Positions 8,641 through 16,679 of a DNA stretch of 47,178 nt are shown in pieces; position 1 is the stretch's first letter, and each line of letters begins with the position of its first letter. The translations under genes and the position numbers were made by a program. Location of the stretch: NCBI GenBank assembly GCA_046727435.1, contig JBKPCR010000005.1:1-47178 (forward strand), read 5' to 3'. Source of the stretch: CAVPRW01 sp046727435 [NCBI: bacterium]. GTDB taxonomy: Bacteria; Tectomicrobia; Entotheonellia; J063. Under the pieces are notes generated by a model. The model saw nothing but the letters and a program-made list of their open reading frames with translations, was not told the DNA's origin and made no database searches.

Positions 8641-10422
8641 CTACAGAGTACTTAACATTGAGATCGCACGCAGAAGATCGGGGAAAATTTGAGACTGGGC
8701 TGCACAATCGGCAATCCAGTCGTTCTTATCCGGACGGCCTCGACTACATCCGTCCGTCTTGCCCCGGAGGTCATTTTGCAGCTTGTCCATCGCATCCTGA
8801 TACAAACCACTCTCGATATCCTGCAGAATCGCATTAATCTTATTGGTCAAGGCTTTCCGCTGATTTGGATTCGAAAAACTGGCATCGCTCAGACCATTGA
8901 GGACCTGCACCATCTGACTTAGAACGTTGGCTGCCTCCTCTGTGTTCGAGGTCACGCTCACTGTAAGCGTGCTCGGTGGGCTATCTAGCGCACCATCACT
9001 CACGATGAGGCTGATCACATACATTCCAGGGAGGTCTGGGGTGAATCGCCGGCTCCTTCCATCCCGATAGATCGGGTCAAAATCCGCACGACTCCCCTCG
9101 GGCCTGGACGTGATTGTCCAGCGGAAGATTACCACCGGAGTGCCGTTGGGATCGAAGCTTCCACTCCCATCGAGAGTCACCAGATATCCCACCGGGACCG
9201 TCTGATTATCCCCGGCCACCGCTACCGGCGGCAGGTTATTCATGCTGATGGTCACAAAGTCTTCGGCACTCACACCGAAGCTATCAGTCACTCGATACCT
9301 GACTTCGATGTCACCGAGCGTCAGATAATCATACCGCAACCCCGCGACCTCAAAGAAGCGGCGGTCCGGGAATGTCACGATTGGATCGGATGCAAGGTGA
9401 ACGTAAGACCCTAGATAGGGATTGTAGACTTCCCACGTGTGAAACATTACATCCCCATCTGGATCATAACTTTGACTCGCAAACGTGATCGGGTCGTAAA
9501 CCGAAGTGATGACTATGTCCGGTCCAGCGTCAGCTATAGGTGCGCTGTTCGTTGTCGACACCTCCATCCATGCAGGATCGGACAAATGTCCATATGCATC
9601 CTCCACAGTTAGCGCTACCGTGAAGGTCGTACCCAGAGGTACGTGCGGAACCAGCCATGTCGGGATTGGTCCGTCAGATAGTTCCACTGCTTGACTTTCC
9701 CCGGTAGCCGGATCTTGCCACATGACCAGCCAACGATAATGCGTCAGTGGATCCCCATCAGGATCATAACTTCCTGATCCATTCAGGGTCACTGCCACTC
9801 CCGGCCGAACTCGCTCCGGTTGAGCGATCTGCGCGACCGGGGGACGGTTGGCCGCCGCATTCGGTAGGACATTCACAGTGAATCGTGCACTTGTCACATG
9901 TCCTACATTGTCCGTGACATCTGCACGAAAGCCGTACGTGCCAGGGACATAGAGGAAATAATTCCCCGCAGTGCCCATCCAAATATACGGGGCACCATGC
10001 CCATCGATGATAGAATCGGGATACCTCCACTCAACTCCACCGCAGGTGAGATCCGAACCATCGATAGGTCCGCCACTCATACCTCCCAGCAAGAACAGTG
10101 GTACCTCCGGTGGTGCAGACTCCACCTGCTCCCGAAGGGTGCTGATGTCACAGTCTTCGTCGAATGCATTGAGCGTGGTCCACAGAAACAGGGGACCTTC
10201 ACTAGGAAGAGGAATATCCACGGTGAAATTCAGCCCTTCCCGTTTCAAGCTGAAGACCCGGAATGTCTGAGGATTCTGGAAGTAATCCTCCACTACATAC
10301 ACGCGTTGCGTAGTGATTACTGGCGGACCGGCACTGACCTGGGACGGAGCAACCATCCCAGCGCTGATAACCAGTCCCAGACCGACAGTCGATGCTAGCG
10401 CACTGATCTTACCTAACTTCAC
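8641..10422 (-). CDS. Secreted PKD/Ig-like domain protein
   Basis: 593 residues from a GTG start with AAGGAGC upstream. An N-terminal signal peptide (about 1-31, ending VSAG) is followed by a variable domain and then tandem PKD-like repeats with recurrent signatures: LNGSGSYDPDGDPLTHYRW, SQSYDPDGD and LDGSGSFDPNG. The last 100 residues are helical with paired cysteines. PKD domains are extracellular beta-sandwiches that support surface binding or attachment; no catalytic domain is visible. It stands alone, between a gap with a tRNA remnant and a divergent LuxR-type gene. It is probably exported and possibly cell-surface associated. Confidence 0.8.
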   Translation of the reverse strand: MKLGKISALASTVGLGLVISAGMVAPSQVSAGPPVITTQRVYVVEDYFQNPQTFRVFSLKREGLNFTVDIPLPSEGPLFLWTTLNAFDEDCDISTLREQVESAPPEVPLFLLGGMSGGPIDGSDLTCGGVEWRYPDSIIDGHGAPYIWMGTAGNYFLYVPGTYGFRADVTDNVGHVTSARFTVNVLPNAAANRPPVAQIAQPERVRPGVAVTLNGSGSYDPDGDPLTHYRWLVMWQDPATGESQAVELSDGPIPTWLVPHVPLGTTFTVALTVEDAYGHLSDPAWMEVSTTNSAPIADAGPDIVITSVYDPITFASQSYDPDGDVMFHTWEVYNPYLGSYVHLASDPIVTFPDRRFFEVAGLRYDYLTLGDIEVRYRVTDSFGVSAEDFVTISMNNLPPVAVAGDNQTVPVGYLVTLDGSGSFDPNGTPVVIFRWTITSRPEGSRADFDPIYRDGRSRRFTPDLPGMYVISLIVSDGALDSPPSTLTVSVTSNTEEAANVLSQMVQVLNGLSDASFSNPNQRKALTNKINAILQDIESGLYQDAMDKLQNDLRGKTDGCSRGRPDKNDWIADCAAQSQIFPDLLRAISMLSTL

Positions 10423-10876
10423 CTACTGCTCCTTCATTTCAAATCGCCAGACATCTGGCAGGTGGGCACAAGTCCCCGGTAATTGGGCATATCGCATCTT
10501 GCCCTCGGCACAGAGAACAGGACTTTCGTGTCATGTATCACCTCCCTCCTCTTCAGTTCGAAAGCACCCCTGCGACCTTTATCAGGTGGCTCCCAAAACT
10601 TGTGACGGACAATTGACCATCGTCACCCCCTTCGCTGACGCCGAGACAACTGAAACAGAACTCTCATCATGAAAATGATAGCGAGCATACTGACAACACC
10701 ATTTGAATCGGAAATACTTCGATTACAGGTCTTGAGTATCGCAGGTACGTCGTTCATCTCGGGATGCTCGCTCGCTATTCCTGCCAGCCTCCATGGGATA
10801 TGATCACATCAAATGGCTCTCGTCCAGTACGATGCGCGATGTAATAGCCTTGTCCCATCAGCTTGGGTGTGAGCAT

Positions 10877-10901
10877 GCGACGCGATCTGTACAGATGTCG
10901 C
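10877..10901. promoter_or_regulatory. Palindromic operator candidate
   Basis: A perfect 12-bp palindrome, ATCTGTACAGAT (10885-10896), is flanked by GCGAC and GTCGC, giving an extended dyad with a three-base insertion. The CTGTACAG core recalls LuxR-family boxes. It lies about 120 bp upstream of a LuxR-type gene, so autoregulation is plausible. Confidence 0.4.
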
Positions 10902-10964
10902 GCCACACAGGCGCATCGCTCATCGGTGTTGTTGTAACAAGGTATATCTCTTGCACTCCACTCG

Positions 10965-11000
10965 CGCATCATCACTTGTGATGATGCGACGCATTTTTTT
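10965..11000 (+). promoter_or_regulatory. Perfect hairpin followed by T-run upstream of LuxR gene
   Basis: CGCATCATCAC, a two-base spacer, and GTGATGATGCG form a perfect dyad with 11-bp arms (10965-10988). The run ACGCATTTTTTT follows, ending about 22 bp before the LuxR-type start. It can be read as an operator overlapping the promoter or as a terminator/attenuator in the leader. Confidence 0.5.
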
Positions 11001-11021
11001 GTGCGGGCAGGAGGAGAGGGA

Positions 11022-12152
11022 ATGGATGAGCAGCAATGCGTGCACGCCTTCATGACGGACCTGTATGACGCCGCCACGGAGCCCAGCGCGTGGGAACGTC
11101 TCGGTGCACGCCTGGCCACGGCGCTCGGGGGACAGACGAGCGCGCTGTGGATCGTGGAGCACGGCCACGTTCGTGAGATGGTGAGTAGCCTGCCGGCGGA
11201 GGCGGTGACGCAGTACCAGCAGTACTATCACACACTCGACCCCTGGGCGGCGAGAACCAGCCGCACGCCACGGCTGCAGGCGCGCCTCGGCCCGGAGCTC
11301 GTGCCCCAGCGGGTGGTGCTGGCGTCGGAGTTCTACCACGACTGGGGGGCACGGTTCGGCGTCTGCCACGTGGTGGGCGCGGTCATGCCGCTCGACGTGC
11401 GGGCGACGGCGACGCTCGGCCTGGCCCTGGAGCGACCCTCTACGGCGGAGGCCTTCACCGACGCCGACCGGCAGCGCCTGAACCTCGTCCTGCCGCACCT
11501 CCAGCGCGCGGTCCAGCTCCGTAGGCGCCTCGTCCACCTCGAGGCACACACGCAGGTGGGGTGTGCCGCCCTCAACGTGCTCCCCCTGGGCGTAGTCGTA
11601 GCGGCGGCGGACGGCGCCATCGTGTTCGCCAATACGGCGGCGGAGGGGCTGGCGCGCCGTGACGAGGGGCTTCGGCTGGGGGGGCGGCTCAGCGGGCTGG
11701 GCGCCATGCAGCCCCTGGAGGCGCAGCGGTTGCGCGGGCTCATCCAGGCGGTGACCCACGGGGGCGCAGGCGGCCTGCTACGGATCACCCGCCGCACGCG
11801 GCCCCCCCTGGCCGCGCTGGTGGCGCCCCTCCCGACCCGCCTCCGACCGACGACGGCTGTGGCGCCGGCGCTCGCGTTAGTGCTCATCACGGATCCGGCG
11901 GACGGTCCCGTGCTGACCGTGCCGGCGCTACAACAGCTTTTTGCCCTGACGGCGGCCGAGGCGGGAGTGGCCCTCGCGCTGGCGGCGGGCCGCCGGGCTG
12001 AGGACATTGCGGCGGCGCGCGGGGTGAGCCTGCCGACGGTGCGCACGCAGATCCGCCAGATCCTGGAGAAGACGGGGGCGCGGCACCTGCGCGACCTCAG
12101 CCGACTCCTGGCGGGTCTCCCAGCCCGGCAGCCGCCAGAGACCACATCATGA
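11022..12152 (+). CDS. LuxR-type transcriptional regulator
   Basis: 376 residues from ATG 11022, chosen because AGGAGGAGAGG lies just upstream. The C-terminal 65 residues form a LuxR-type HTH: LTAAEAGVALALAAGRRAED, then GVSLPTVRTQIRQILEKTGA and HLRDLSRLL. The N-terminal 200 residues look like a GAF/PAS-like sensory region with no recognised ligand motif. No receiver aspartate pattern is evident, so it is not an obvious response regulator. Two palindromes upstream suggest autoregulation. The gene is GC-rich and well formed. Confidence 0.8.
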   Translation: MDEQQCVHAFMTDLYDAATEPSAWERLGARLATALGGQTSALWIVEHGHVREMVSSLPAEAVTQYQQYYHTLDPWAARTSRTPRLQARLGPELVPQRVVLASEFYHDWGARFGVCHVVGAVMPLDVRATATLGLALERPSTAEAFTDADRQRLNLVLPHLQRAVQLRRRLVHLEAHTQVGCAALNVLPLGVVVAAADGAIVFANTAAEGLARRDEGLRLGGRLSGLGAMQPLEAQRLRGLIQAVTHGGAGGLLRITRRTRPPLAALVAPLPTRLRPTTAVAPALALVLITDPADGPVLTVPALQQLFALTAAEAGVALALAAGRRAEDIAAARGVSLPTVRTQIRQILEKTGARHLRDLSRLLAGLPARQPPETTS

Positions 12153-12573
12153 CGGCGGGAGGGGACCGGGAACCGAGGCGCGACACGAGTCCCGCCGCCG
12201 CAGGGGCAAAACGCGTGCCGGTGGGCACCTTTCGGCGTCCACGCGGCTGAAGCCCTTACGCTCGCGGCCTTGCTTGAGCCTTCCGTGCGGTGGAGGGAGA
12301 CGCCATCGCTGATGGTTTGTCTCACCGCCGAGACTGTGCGCCGGGAGGCCTCCGCAGGGCAACCCTTAGCCGACAATGCTCAGAGGCCGTGTCCCATCCA
12401 CGAGATAGCACTCTCAATTTCGGGACGGTCACGGTGCATACGGCGCTCGATGGCTGGTGTGTCCGCACATCTGGTCCACGGATGCGAATGATGGCATCGG
12501 CACTATTGGCTTTCCTTCCTGATCCGTGGCGCGTAGAATGCCTCTGACACGTCCGTGACCTCAGGAGACTCCC
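12153..12573. other. Non-coding gap upstream of ABC gene
   Basis: No credible gene. Its right part (12456-12550) is a conserved block also found upstream of the paralogous ABC gene at 35.5 kb. Confidence 0.5.
12456..12550 (+). promoter_or_regulatory. Upstream block shared with second ABC gene
   Basis: About 95 bp that aligns nearly without gaps to 35349-35444. Shared landmarks are GGTCCACGGAT, CATCGGCA and GCGCGTAGAATGCC, and both blocks end shortly before a TrpX-like ABC gene. TAGAAT could serve as a -10 element. It may be a duplicated promoter/operator or the edge of a duplication unit. Confidence 0.5.
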
Positions 12574-13560
12574 ATGACGCGCCGCAGTATCGGGCTTCTC
12601 ATCGCCCTCGCCCTCGGCTTCCTCGTGGCGCCGCTCGCCGCCGAGGCGCAGCCGCCCACGCCCGTGCACCGGATCGGTGTGCTGCTTGATACGACCCCAG
12701 GACGAGACCCCTATGTGGAGGTGTTCCTGGAGGGGATGCGCGCGCTCGGCTATGTCGAAGGCCAGCACCTCGTCCTGGAGGTCAGCGGGGCGGAAGGGCA
12801 GTACGAACGGCTCCCTGACCTCGCGGCCGAGTTAGTCCGTCTCCCGGTGGATGTCATCGTGACCTATGGTACGCCGCCCTCCGTGGCCGCCAAGCACGCG
12901 ACCACGACGCTCCCCATCGTGATGATGAACGTGGGCGATCCGGTGGGGAGCGGCCTCGTCACCAGCCTCGCCCGGCCCGGCGGCAACGTCACCGGCGTGA
13001 CCTCCCTGTCCCCCGACCTCGTCGGGAAACAGCTGGAGTTCCTCAAGGCCGTGCTCCCCACTATCTCCCGCGTGGCCCTCCTCTGGAATCCCGCCAATCC
13101 CGCCAACGTCCTCAATGTGCGGGAGGCGGAGGTGGCGGCCCAGGCGTTGGGCGTCCAGCTGCACCGCGTGGAGGCGCGCGGTCCCGAGGCGTTTGACCGC
13201 GCCTTTGCGGCGATGACCCGTGCGCACGCGGGCGCGCTCCTCGTCATAGGGGACCGCGTGTTCCGTCAGCACCGCAGACGGCTCGCTGAGCTTGCGGCCA
13301 TGAGCCACCTGCCGACCATGCACACCATACGGGCGTATGTGGAGGCTGGCGGCCTCATGTCCTACGGGCATGACTCGCTCAACCTCAACCGACGCGCCGC
13401 CTACTACGTGGATCGCATCCTGAAAGGCACCAAACCTGCTGACCTGCCCGTCGAGCAGCCCAGCAAGTTCGAGCTGGTCATCAACCTCAAGACCGCTGAG
13501 GCGCTGGGCCTGACGATCCCCCCGACGCTCCTCTTCCAGGCCGACGAGCTGATCCGGTGA
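12574..13560 (+). CDS. ABC transporter substrate-binding protein, TrpX-like
   Basis: 328 residues with an N-terminal signal peptide (hydrophobic LIALALGFLVAPLAAEAQ, cleavage near residue 25). Family landmarks are RIGVLLD, GYVEGQ, AAKHATTTLPIVMMNVGDPV, SLARPGGNVTG, RVALLWNPANP and the C-terminal motif LKTAEALGLTIPPTLL. This is the periplasmic type-1 fold of the TrpX/YtfQ-like substrate-binding family, usually partnered with a permease and an ATPase. None is in the window, so it is an orphan. Two paralogs lie at 16.7 and 35.5 kb. The start follows CAGGAG by seven bases. Ligand unknown. Confidence 0.88.
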   Translation: MTRRSIGLLIALALGFLVAPLAAEAQPPTPVHRIGVLLDTTPGRDPYVEVFLEGMRALGYVEGQHLVLEVSGAEGQYERLPDLAAELVRLPVDVIVTYGTPPSVAAKHATTTLPIVMMNVGDPVGSGLVTSLARPGGNVTGVTSLSPDLVGKQLEFLKAVLPTISRVALLWNPANPANVLNVREAEVAAQALGVQLHRVEARGPEAFDRAFAAMTRAHAGALLVIGDRVFRQHRRRLAELAAMSHLPTMHTIRAYVEAGGLMSYGHDSLNLNRRAAYYVDRILKGTKPADLPVEQPSKFELVINLKTAEALGLTIPPTLLFQADELIR

Positions 13561-14045
13561 GCCGGCCAAGATGCCGGATCAGCGCCTGGCACGGAGCCTT
13601 CGCACCGCAAGTGGCCAGGCCCCTATGGCGCTGCCGCTGGTGGGGCGGCCAGCCGCCCGCGTCGTGATCGCTGTGGGGTGGCGGCAAGGTGACACCATCC
13701 ACGGCATCCGGGGGCTGGGAGATCCCAGGCGCCCGGTGGCTTCGCAGGGGCAGCTGTCGTGGTTGGGACCAGCTGGAGAAGGCTCATGCTAGGCATGAGG
13801 CGCGCCGGAAGCGGGAGGGCAGCGGACGCTGGAGGGCGTCGGCTCCAGGCCGTGGTTCGGCCGGGAAGCACGCCCGCCGTGGCCCCACTCCCAACTCTGC
13901 GACGCCCCGTGGTCGCCCACCCCAGGAGCCTGTGCAACCGCAGGAAGCGCGATTCGACCCCGCCCCCGATTTCGACACCACGAGACTTCTGCCGCTTACC
14001 GAATCTCCTCGGAGGCACTCGCGGTGTCGAGACGGTCGCGGTGCC
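13561..14045. other. Gap between convergent genes holding an attC-like element
   Basis: No gene seen. The middle holds a degenerate palindromic element (13788-13861) of the family found between the cassettes further right. Confidence 0.5.
13788..13861 (-). repeat. Degenerate attC-like element A
   Basis: On the minus strand it begins GCCGAAC and contains the family core GCCGACGCCCTCCAGCGTCC, then a CTCCCGCTTCC segment. The expected GTTRRRY end is not recognisable. The same core occurs in elements B, C and D. It lies downstream of the acyl-CoA dehydrogenase-like gene, as an attC should. Confidence 0.5.
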
Positions 14046-15218
14046 TCAGCGCCTCATCTGAAGACCAAAGCCGAGAAAATATTGGCCCGCCATCTCGATG
14101 TTCGAAGGCGCCACCGCAATGTGCTGCGTGGCCACGTGCACGTCGCGGAAGCAGCGTTCGAGGCGGCTGCTCGCATAGATCGAGGTCGTGCCGGCGGTAT
14201 TGAACATCAAGTCCACCGCCTCCGCCGCGCTCTGGGCTGCATGGGTGCTTGCCAACCGGACCCACGCGCTCACCTCATCGCTGATTTCCTCGGACCAGTT
14301 CGGACTTGGGGGCAGCTCGCGTGCGGTCTCGTACAGGAACGCGCGGCCGGAACCGAGTAGGGCCTCGGCGTGGCCGACTCGCTCCTGCACGGTGTGCTGG
14401 GTCGCGAGGGGACTCGTGGCCAGCGTGGCGGTCTTGGTCGCGGCCAGTTCCTTGAAGGCGTCGATCGCATCGCGCGCGATGCCGAGGGCGACCGCGGCCA
14501 CCGAAGGGAAGGCATAGGCGATATTTCTGAATGAGAAGGCCCCGGGCTCGAGGGGGCCGTCGAAGAGGAGCGGGAGCGACCGCTCCTCCGGCACGAAGAG
14601 GTCGGCGACCTGCCAGTCATGACTCCCGGTGCCGCGTAAACCCGCCGTGTACCAGGTGTCGAGGATTTGGCAGTCGGCAACGGGCAGGCAGAAGGCCCTG
14701 ATGTCCGGTCTACCGTCCGACCGCAGTCGTGGCCTTCCGTCCTCCATGACGATGCTGGGGCCAAGCATCCACTCGGCCTGATGACAGCCGCTCGCAAATG
14801 ACCAGCGCCCCGTCAGGCGGAAGCCTCCCGGCACCGGGATGGCCGCTCCCTTGGGCGGAAGGGCGCCAGCGACGACGGTGCTCGGGCCGCCGCGATAGAC
14901 CTCGCGCAGGGCCTTCGCTGGGAGATAGGAAGCGATCACTGCAGCATGCGAGGCAATCATCACGTTCCACCCGACGGAGCCGTCTTGCCGCGAGAGTTCC
15001 TCGATGACGTGCAAGATGGTCTCGTCCTCGGCCGCGGCGCCGCCAAGCGCTCGCGGTACCGCGAGCGCGAAGAGCCCGGCGTCGCGAATCGCCTCGAACA
15101 CTGGGCGAGACATGTGGCGCTCCTGTTCGCCGGCGCCGCGCCACTGCGCGACGATCGGTGCCAGGGCTCGCGCCCGCTCGACCCACTCGCCCCGCTGTAC
15201 GGCTGTATCTGTCGTCAT
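14046..15218 (-). CDS. Acyl-CoA dehydrogenase-fold flavoprotein, group D monooxygenase-like
   Basis: 390 residues from ATG 15218, which has GAGGAGC nearby; a start at 15242 is possible. The protein has the acyl-CoA dehydrogenase fold: helical N-terminus (FEAIRDAGLFALAVPRALGG), middle beta domain (GGFRLTGRWSFASGCHQAEW and TAGLRGTGSHDWQV), and a C-terminal helical bundle (FNTAGTTSIYASSRLERCFRD). The GFRLTGRWSFASG and RGTGS patterns fit the HsaA/HpaB/DszC-type flavin-dependent monooxygenases better than true fatty-acid dehydrogenases. A reductase partner is not nearby. Flanked by an attC-like element, it may be a cassette gene. The substrate is probably aromatic or sulfur-heterocyclic, by family only. 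Confidence 0.82.
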   Translation of the reverse strand: MTTDTAVQRGEWVERARALAPIVAQWRGAGEQERHMSRPVFEAIRDAGLFALAVPRALGGAAAEDETILHVIEELSRQDGSVGWNVMIASHAAVIASYLPAKALREVYRGGPSTVVAGALPPKGAAIPVPGGFRLTGRWSFASGCHQAEWMLGPSIVMEDGRPRLRSDGRPDIRAFCLPVADCQILDTWYTAGLRGTGSHDWQVADLFVPEERSLPLLFDGPLEPGAFSFRNIAYAFPSVAAVALGIARDAIDAFKELAATKTATLATSPLATQHTVQERVGHAEALLGSGRAFLYETARELPPSPNWSEEISDEVSAWVRLASTHAAQSAAEAVDLMFNTAGTTSIYASSRLERCFRDVHVATQHIAVAPSNIEMAGQYFLGFGLQMRR

Positions 15219-15284
15219 GTCCAACGCTCCTCTCTGCTCCAAGTATTCTCAGAACGATCGTTCTTCAGCACGCTCATAGCATTT

Positions 15285-15421
15285 TTCCGGTGATGCCTAG
15301 ACATAATGACTTCCGATGGGTAGGCTGACCTCCGGTTCACACCGCGGGTTAGCTAACCACAAGCCAGAGCCGCCTCGTGCATCACTCCATGCACGATCAC
15401 TCATGAACTCGGAGGTCAACC
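15285..15421 (+). ncRNA. IS110 left end, possible bridge-RNA region
   Basis: The 137 bases upstream of the IS110 transposase fragment are non-coding and structured. GGTTAGCTAACC is a perfect palindrome (15347-15358), and CGTGCAT...ATGCACG forms a seven-base stem (15376-15395). In IS110-group elements this non-coding end encodes the bridge RNA. Because the transposase is truncated, this would be a relic. Confidence 0.35.
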
Positions 15422-15637
15422 ATGCAGAACTCTAGCAAACTGTACGTTGGTCTGGATATGCATAAAGAGTCCATCGCCGTGGCCTATGCCCCGGAAGAGC
15501 AGGGTGCTGAGGTCGTCTTTCTGGGCACCATCGGCCCCCGGCAGGGCGACATCGATACCCTGGTCCACATGGCACAGGGGAAACATGCCAACCAAGTGGT
15601 GGTGGCCATCGCCCGTGAGGTGCCAAGCGCACGCTAA
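15422..15637 (+). pseudogene. IS110 family transposase, N-terminal fragment
   Basis: 71 codons beginning KLYVGLDMHKESIAVAYAPE, the start of the DEDD (RuvC-like) domain of IS110 transposases, with the first catalytic Asp at GLD. Homology ends near residue 58, and the rest of the catalytic domain and the C-terminal serine domain are missing. The fragment lies between the monooxygenase gene and a mosaic of other broken sequences, which marks this spot as a rearrangement site in the cassette region. Confidence 0.85.
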
Positions 15638-15711
15638 ATTCCGTATCCGTTCCCTGTAAACCTTTATCCTCCAGGAGGGACGCTCCGACCCTACGACGAG
15701 AAGCAGCCCCG

Positions 15712-15780
15712 GTCATGTCCTGTGTGAGCGTGGTGAGATCGGCATTGGGGGGCTCGCCATCGTCCAGATCGGCCCAGACG
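15712..15780 (-). pseudogene. Endonuclease/exonuclease/phosphatase fragment, copy 1
   Basis: On the minus strand it reads WADLDDGEPPNADLTTLTQ, nearly identical to part of the larger fragment at 21972-22226. Only about 23 codons survive. It shares roughly 85 percent of bases by eye with copy 2. Confidence 0.6.
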
Positions 15781-15825
15781 CGGTCATCTGCTCGAGCGAT
15801 ACATGCGCATCGAAGGTACCTATGG

Positions 15826-15890
15826 CAAACTCACACGACATCGGTGACTGTTACCCATGTCTCCAGACATTTTTGTGACCTATCTCTCCG
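15826..15890. mobile_element. Possible insertion-sequence end with repeated motifs
   Basis: Two related motifs, TGTTACCCATGTCTCCAG and TGTGACCTATCTCTCCGG, lie about 25 bp apart. Spaced repeats of this type occur at the ends of IS481-like and related elements as transposase-binding sites. No transposase gene is present, so the call is tentative. Confidence 0.3.
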
Positions 15891-15931
15891 GCCGGTCATG
15901 GTTCTGAATAACCGGTAGCTGCCAGAGGCCG

Positions 15932-16480
15932 CTATCCGCAAGCATCTTTGTTCCCGAAATGCTCGGGCTGATTAGACCAACCCTCCCAGCCTTCCTTGCT
16001 CCTCACCTTCACCCACCAACTGAACCTGAGCTCCTGTTTAAGCTCACCCCAGCATTCCTCCTTGTTTTCGCAGCGCGTGCCCGGTGAGCCGCCATAGGGG
16101 CTGAAGCCCAGATCTTCTTCCTGCATTGCACCGTTCCGCCATACTTTGAAGTGGCCCTCCCCCACATAGGTGTAGACCCATAAGACGTCGCCGGGCTTGT
16201 ACGCAGCGTGCGGCGTCTTGACGACGAAGCGGACGGGACGCGAATGCACCTCGCCGGTGATCGCTTCGACAGTGGCCCCGGCCTTCAGGAGCCCGACCAC
16301 TTTGGCGTTCTGATCGGGCTTGGCGTAGGCGACAGTATCCGTCTTCGTGTTCCAAGCCCGGCAGACACAGCACTCGAAGGGGCATGCGCCTTTGTCGATG
16401 TATGTCGGTGGCGGCGATTCCGCGCGCGTGGCGGCGCCTGGCCATAAGGCCACGGCGATGACGAACAGGAGCGTTTTCAT
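15932..16480 (-). CDS. Secreted SH3-like domain protein
   Basis: 182 residues from ATG 16480. The N-terminal signal peptide (KTLLFVIAVALWPGAATRAE) is followed by a Cys-rich stretch (CPFECCVCRAW, residues 34-44) and an SH3-like beta domain with AKVVGLLKAGATVEAITGEV. A C-terminal Trp-rich part contains EGWEGWSNQPEHFG. This resembles exported SH3b/DUF proteins of the cell envelope. The gene begins about 20 bases after attC-like element B, the spacing typical of a promoterless cassette gene. Specific function unknown. Confidence 0.7.
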   Translation of the reverse strand: MKTLLFVIAVALWPGAATRAESPPPTYIDKGACPFECCVCRAWNTKTDTVAYAKPDQNAKVVGLLKAGATVEAITGEVHSRPVRFVVKTPHAAYKPGDVLWVYTYVGEGHFKVWRNGAMQEEDLGFSPYGGSPGTRCENKEECWGELKQELRFSWWVKVRSKEGWEGWSNQPEHFGNKDACG

Positions 16481-16498
16481 CCGTCGTGCTCTTTGGCA

Positions 16499-16585
16499 GC
16501 TCACGCCCCTGCGTCAGCCGCGCCTGAAAGCGGGAGCGCCGCGGACGCTGGAGGGCGTCGGCTGCAGTGGTTGGTTCGGTTGGGG
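16499..16585 (-). repeat. attC-like element B
   Basis: On the minus strand it runs from CCCCAAC through GCAGCCGACGCCCTCCAGCG to CGCGGCTGACG and ends in a degenerate GTGAGC. The inner arms GCAGCCG and CGGCTGAC pair. The variable loop is nearly the same as in elements A, C and D. It lies between the ABC gene and the SH3-like gene. Confidence 0.6.
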
Positions 16586-16679
16586 ATGCCCCGTGGGGCC
16601 GTGGGTGAGGTACTGCCCATCCCGCGCCGCCGCCCCCTGCTGCCCGTGCCACGCCCCCGCACGGCTCCCCTGCGCACGC

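Larger units (their letters stand above)
10423..11021. other. Divergent intergenic region with two palindromes
   Basis: About 600 bases between the PKD-protein gene and the LuxR-type gene, relatively AT-rich, without a credible gene. It holds two separate inverted repeats (10877-10901 and 10965-10988), listed individually. Confidence 0.5.
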
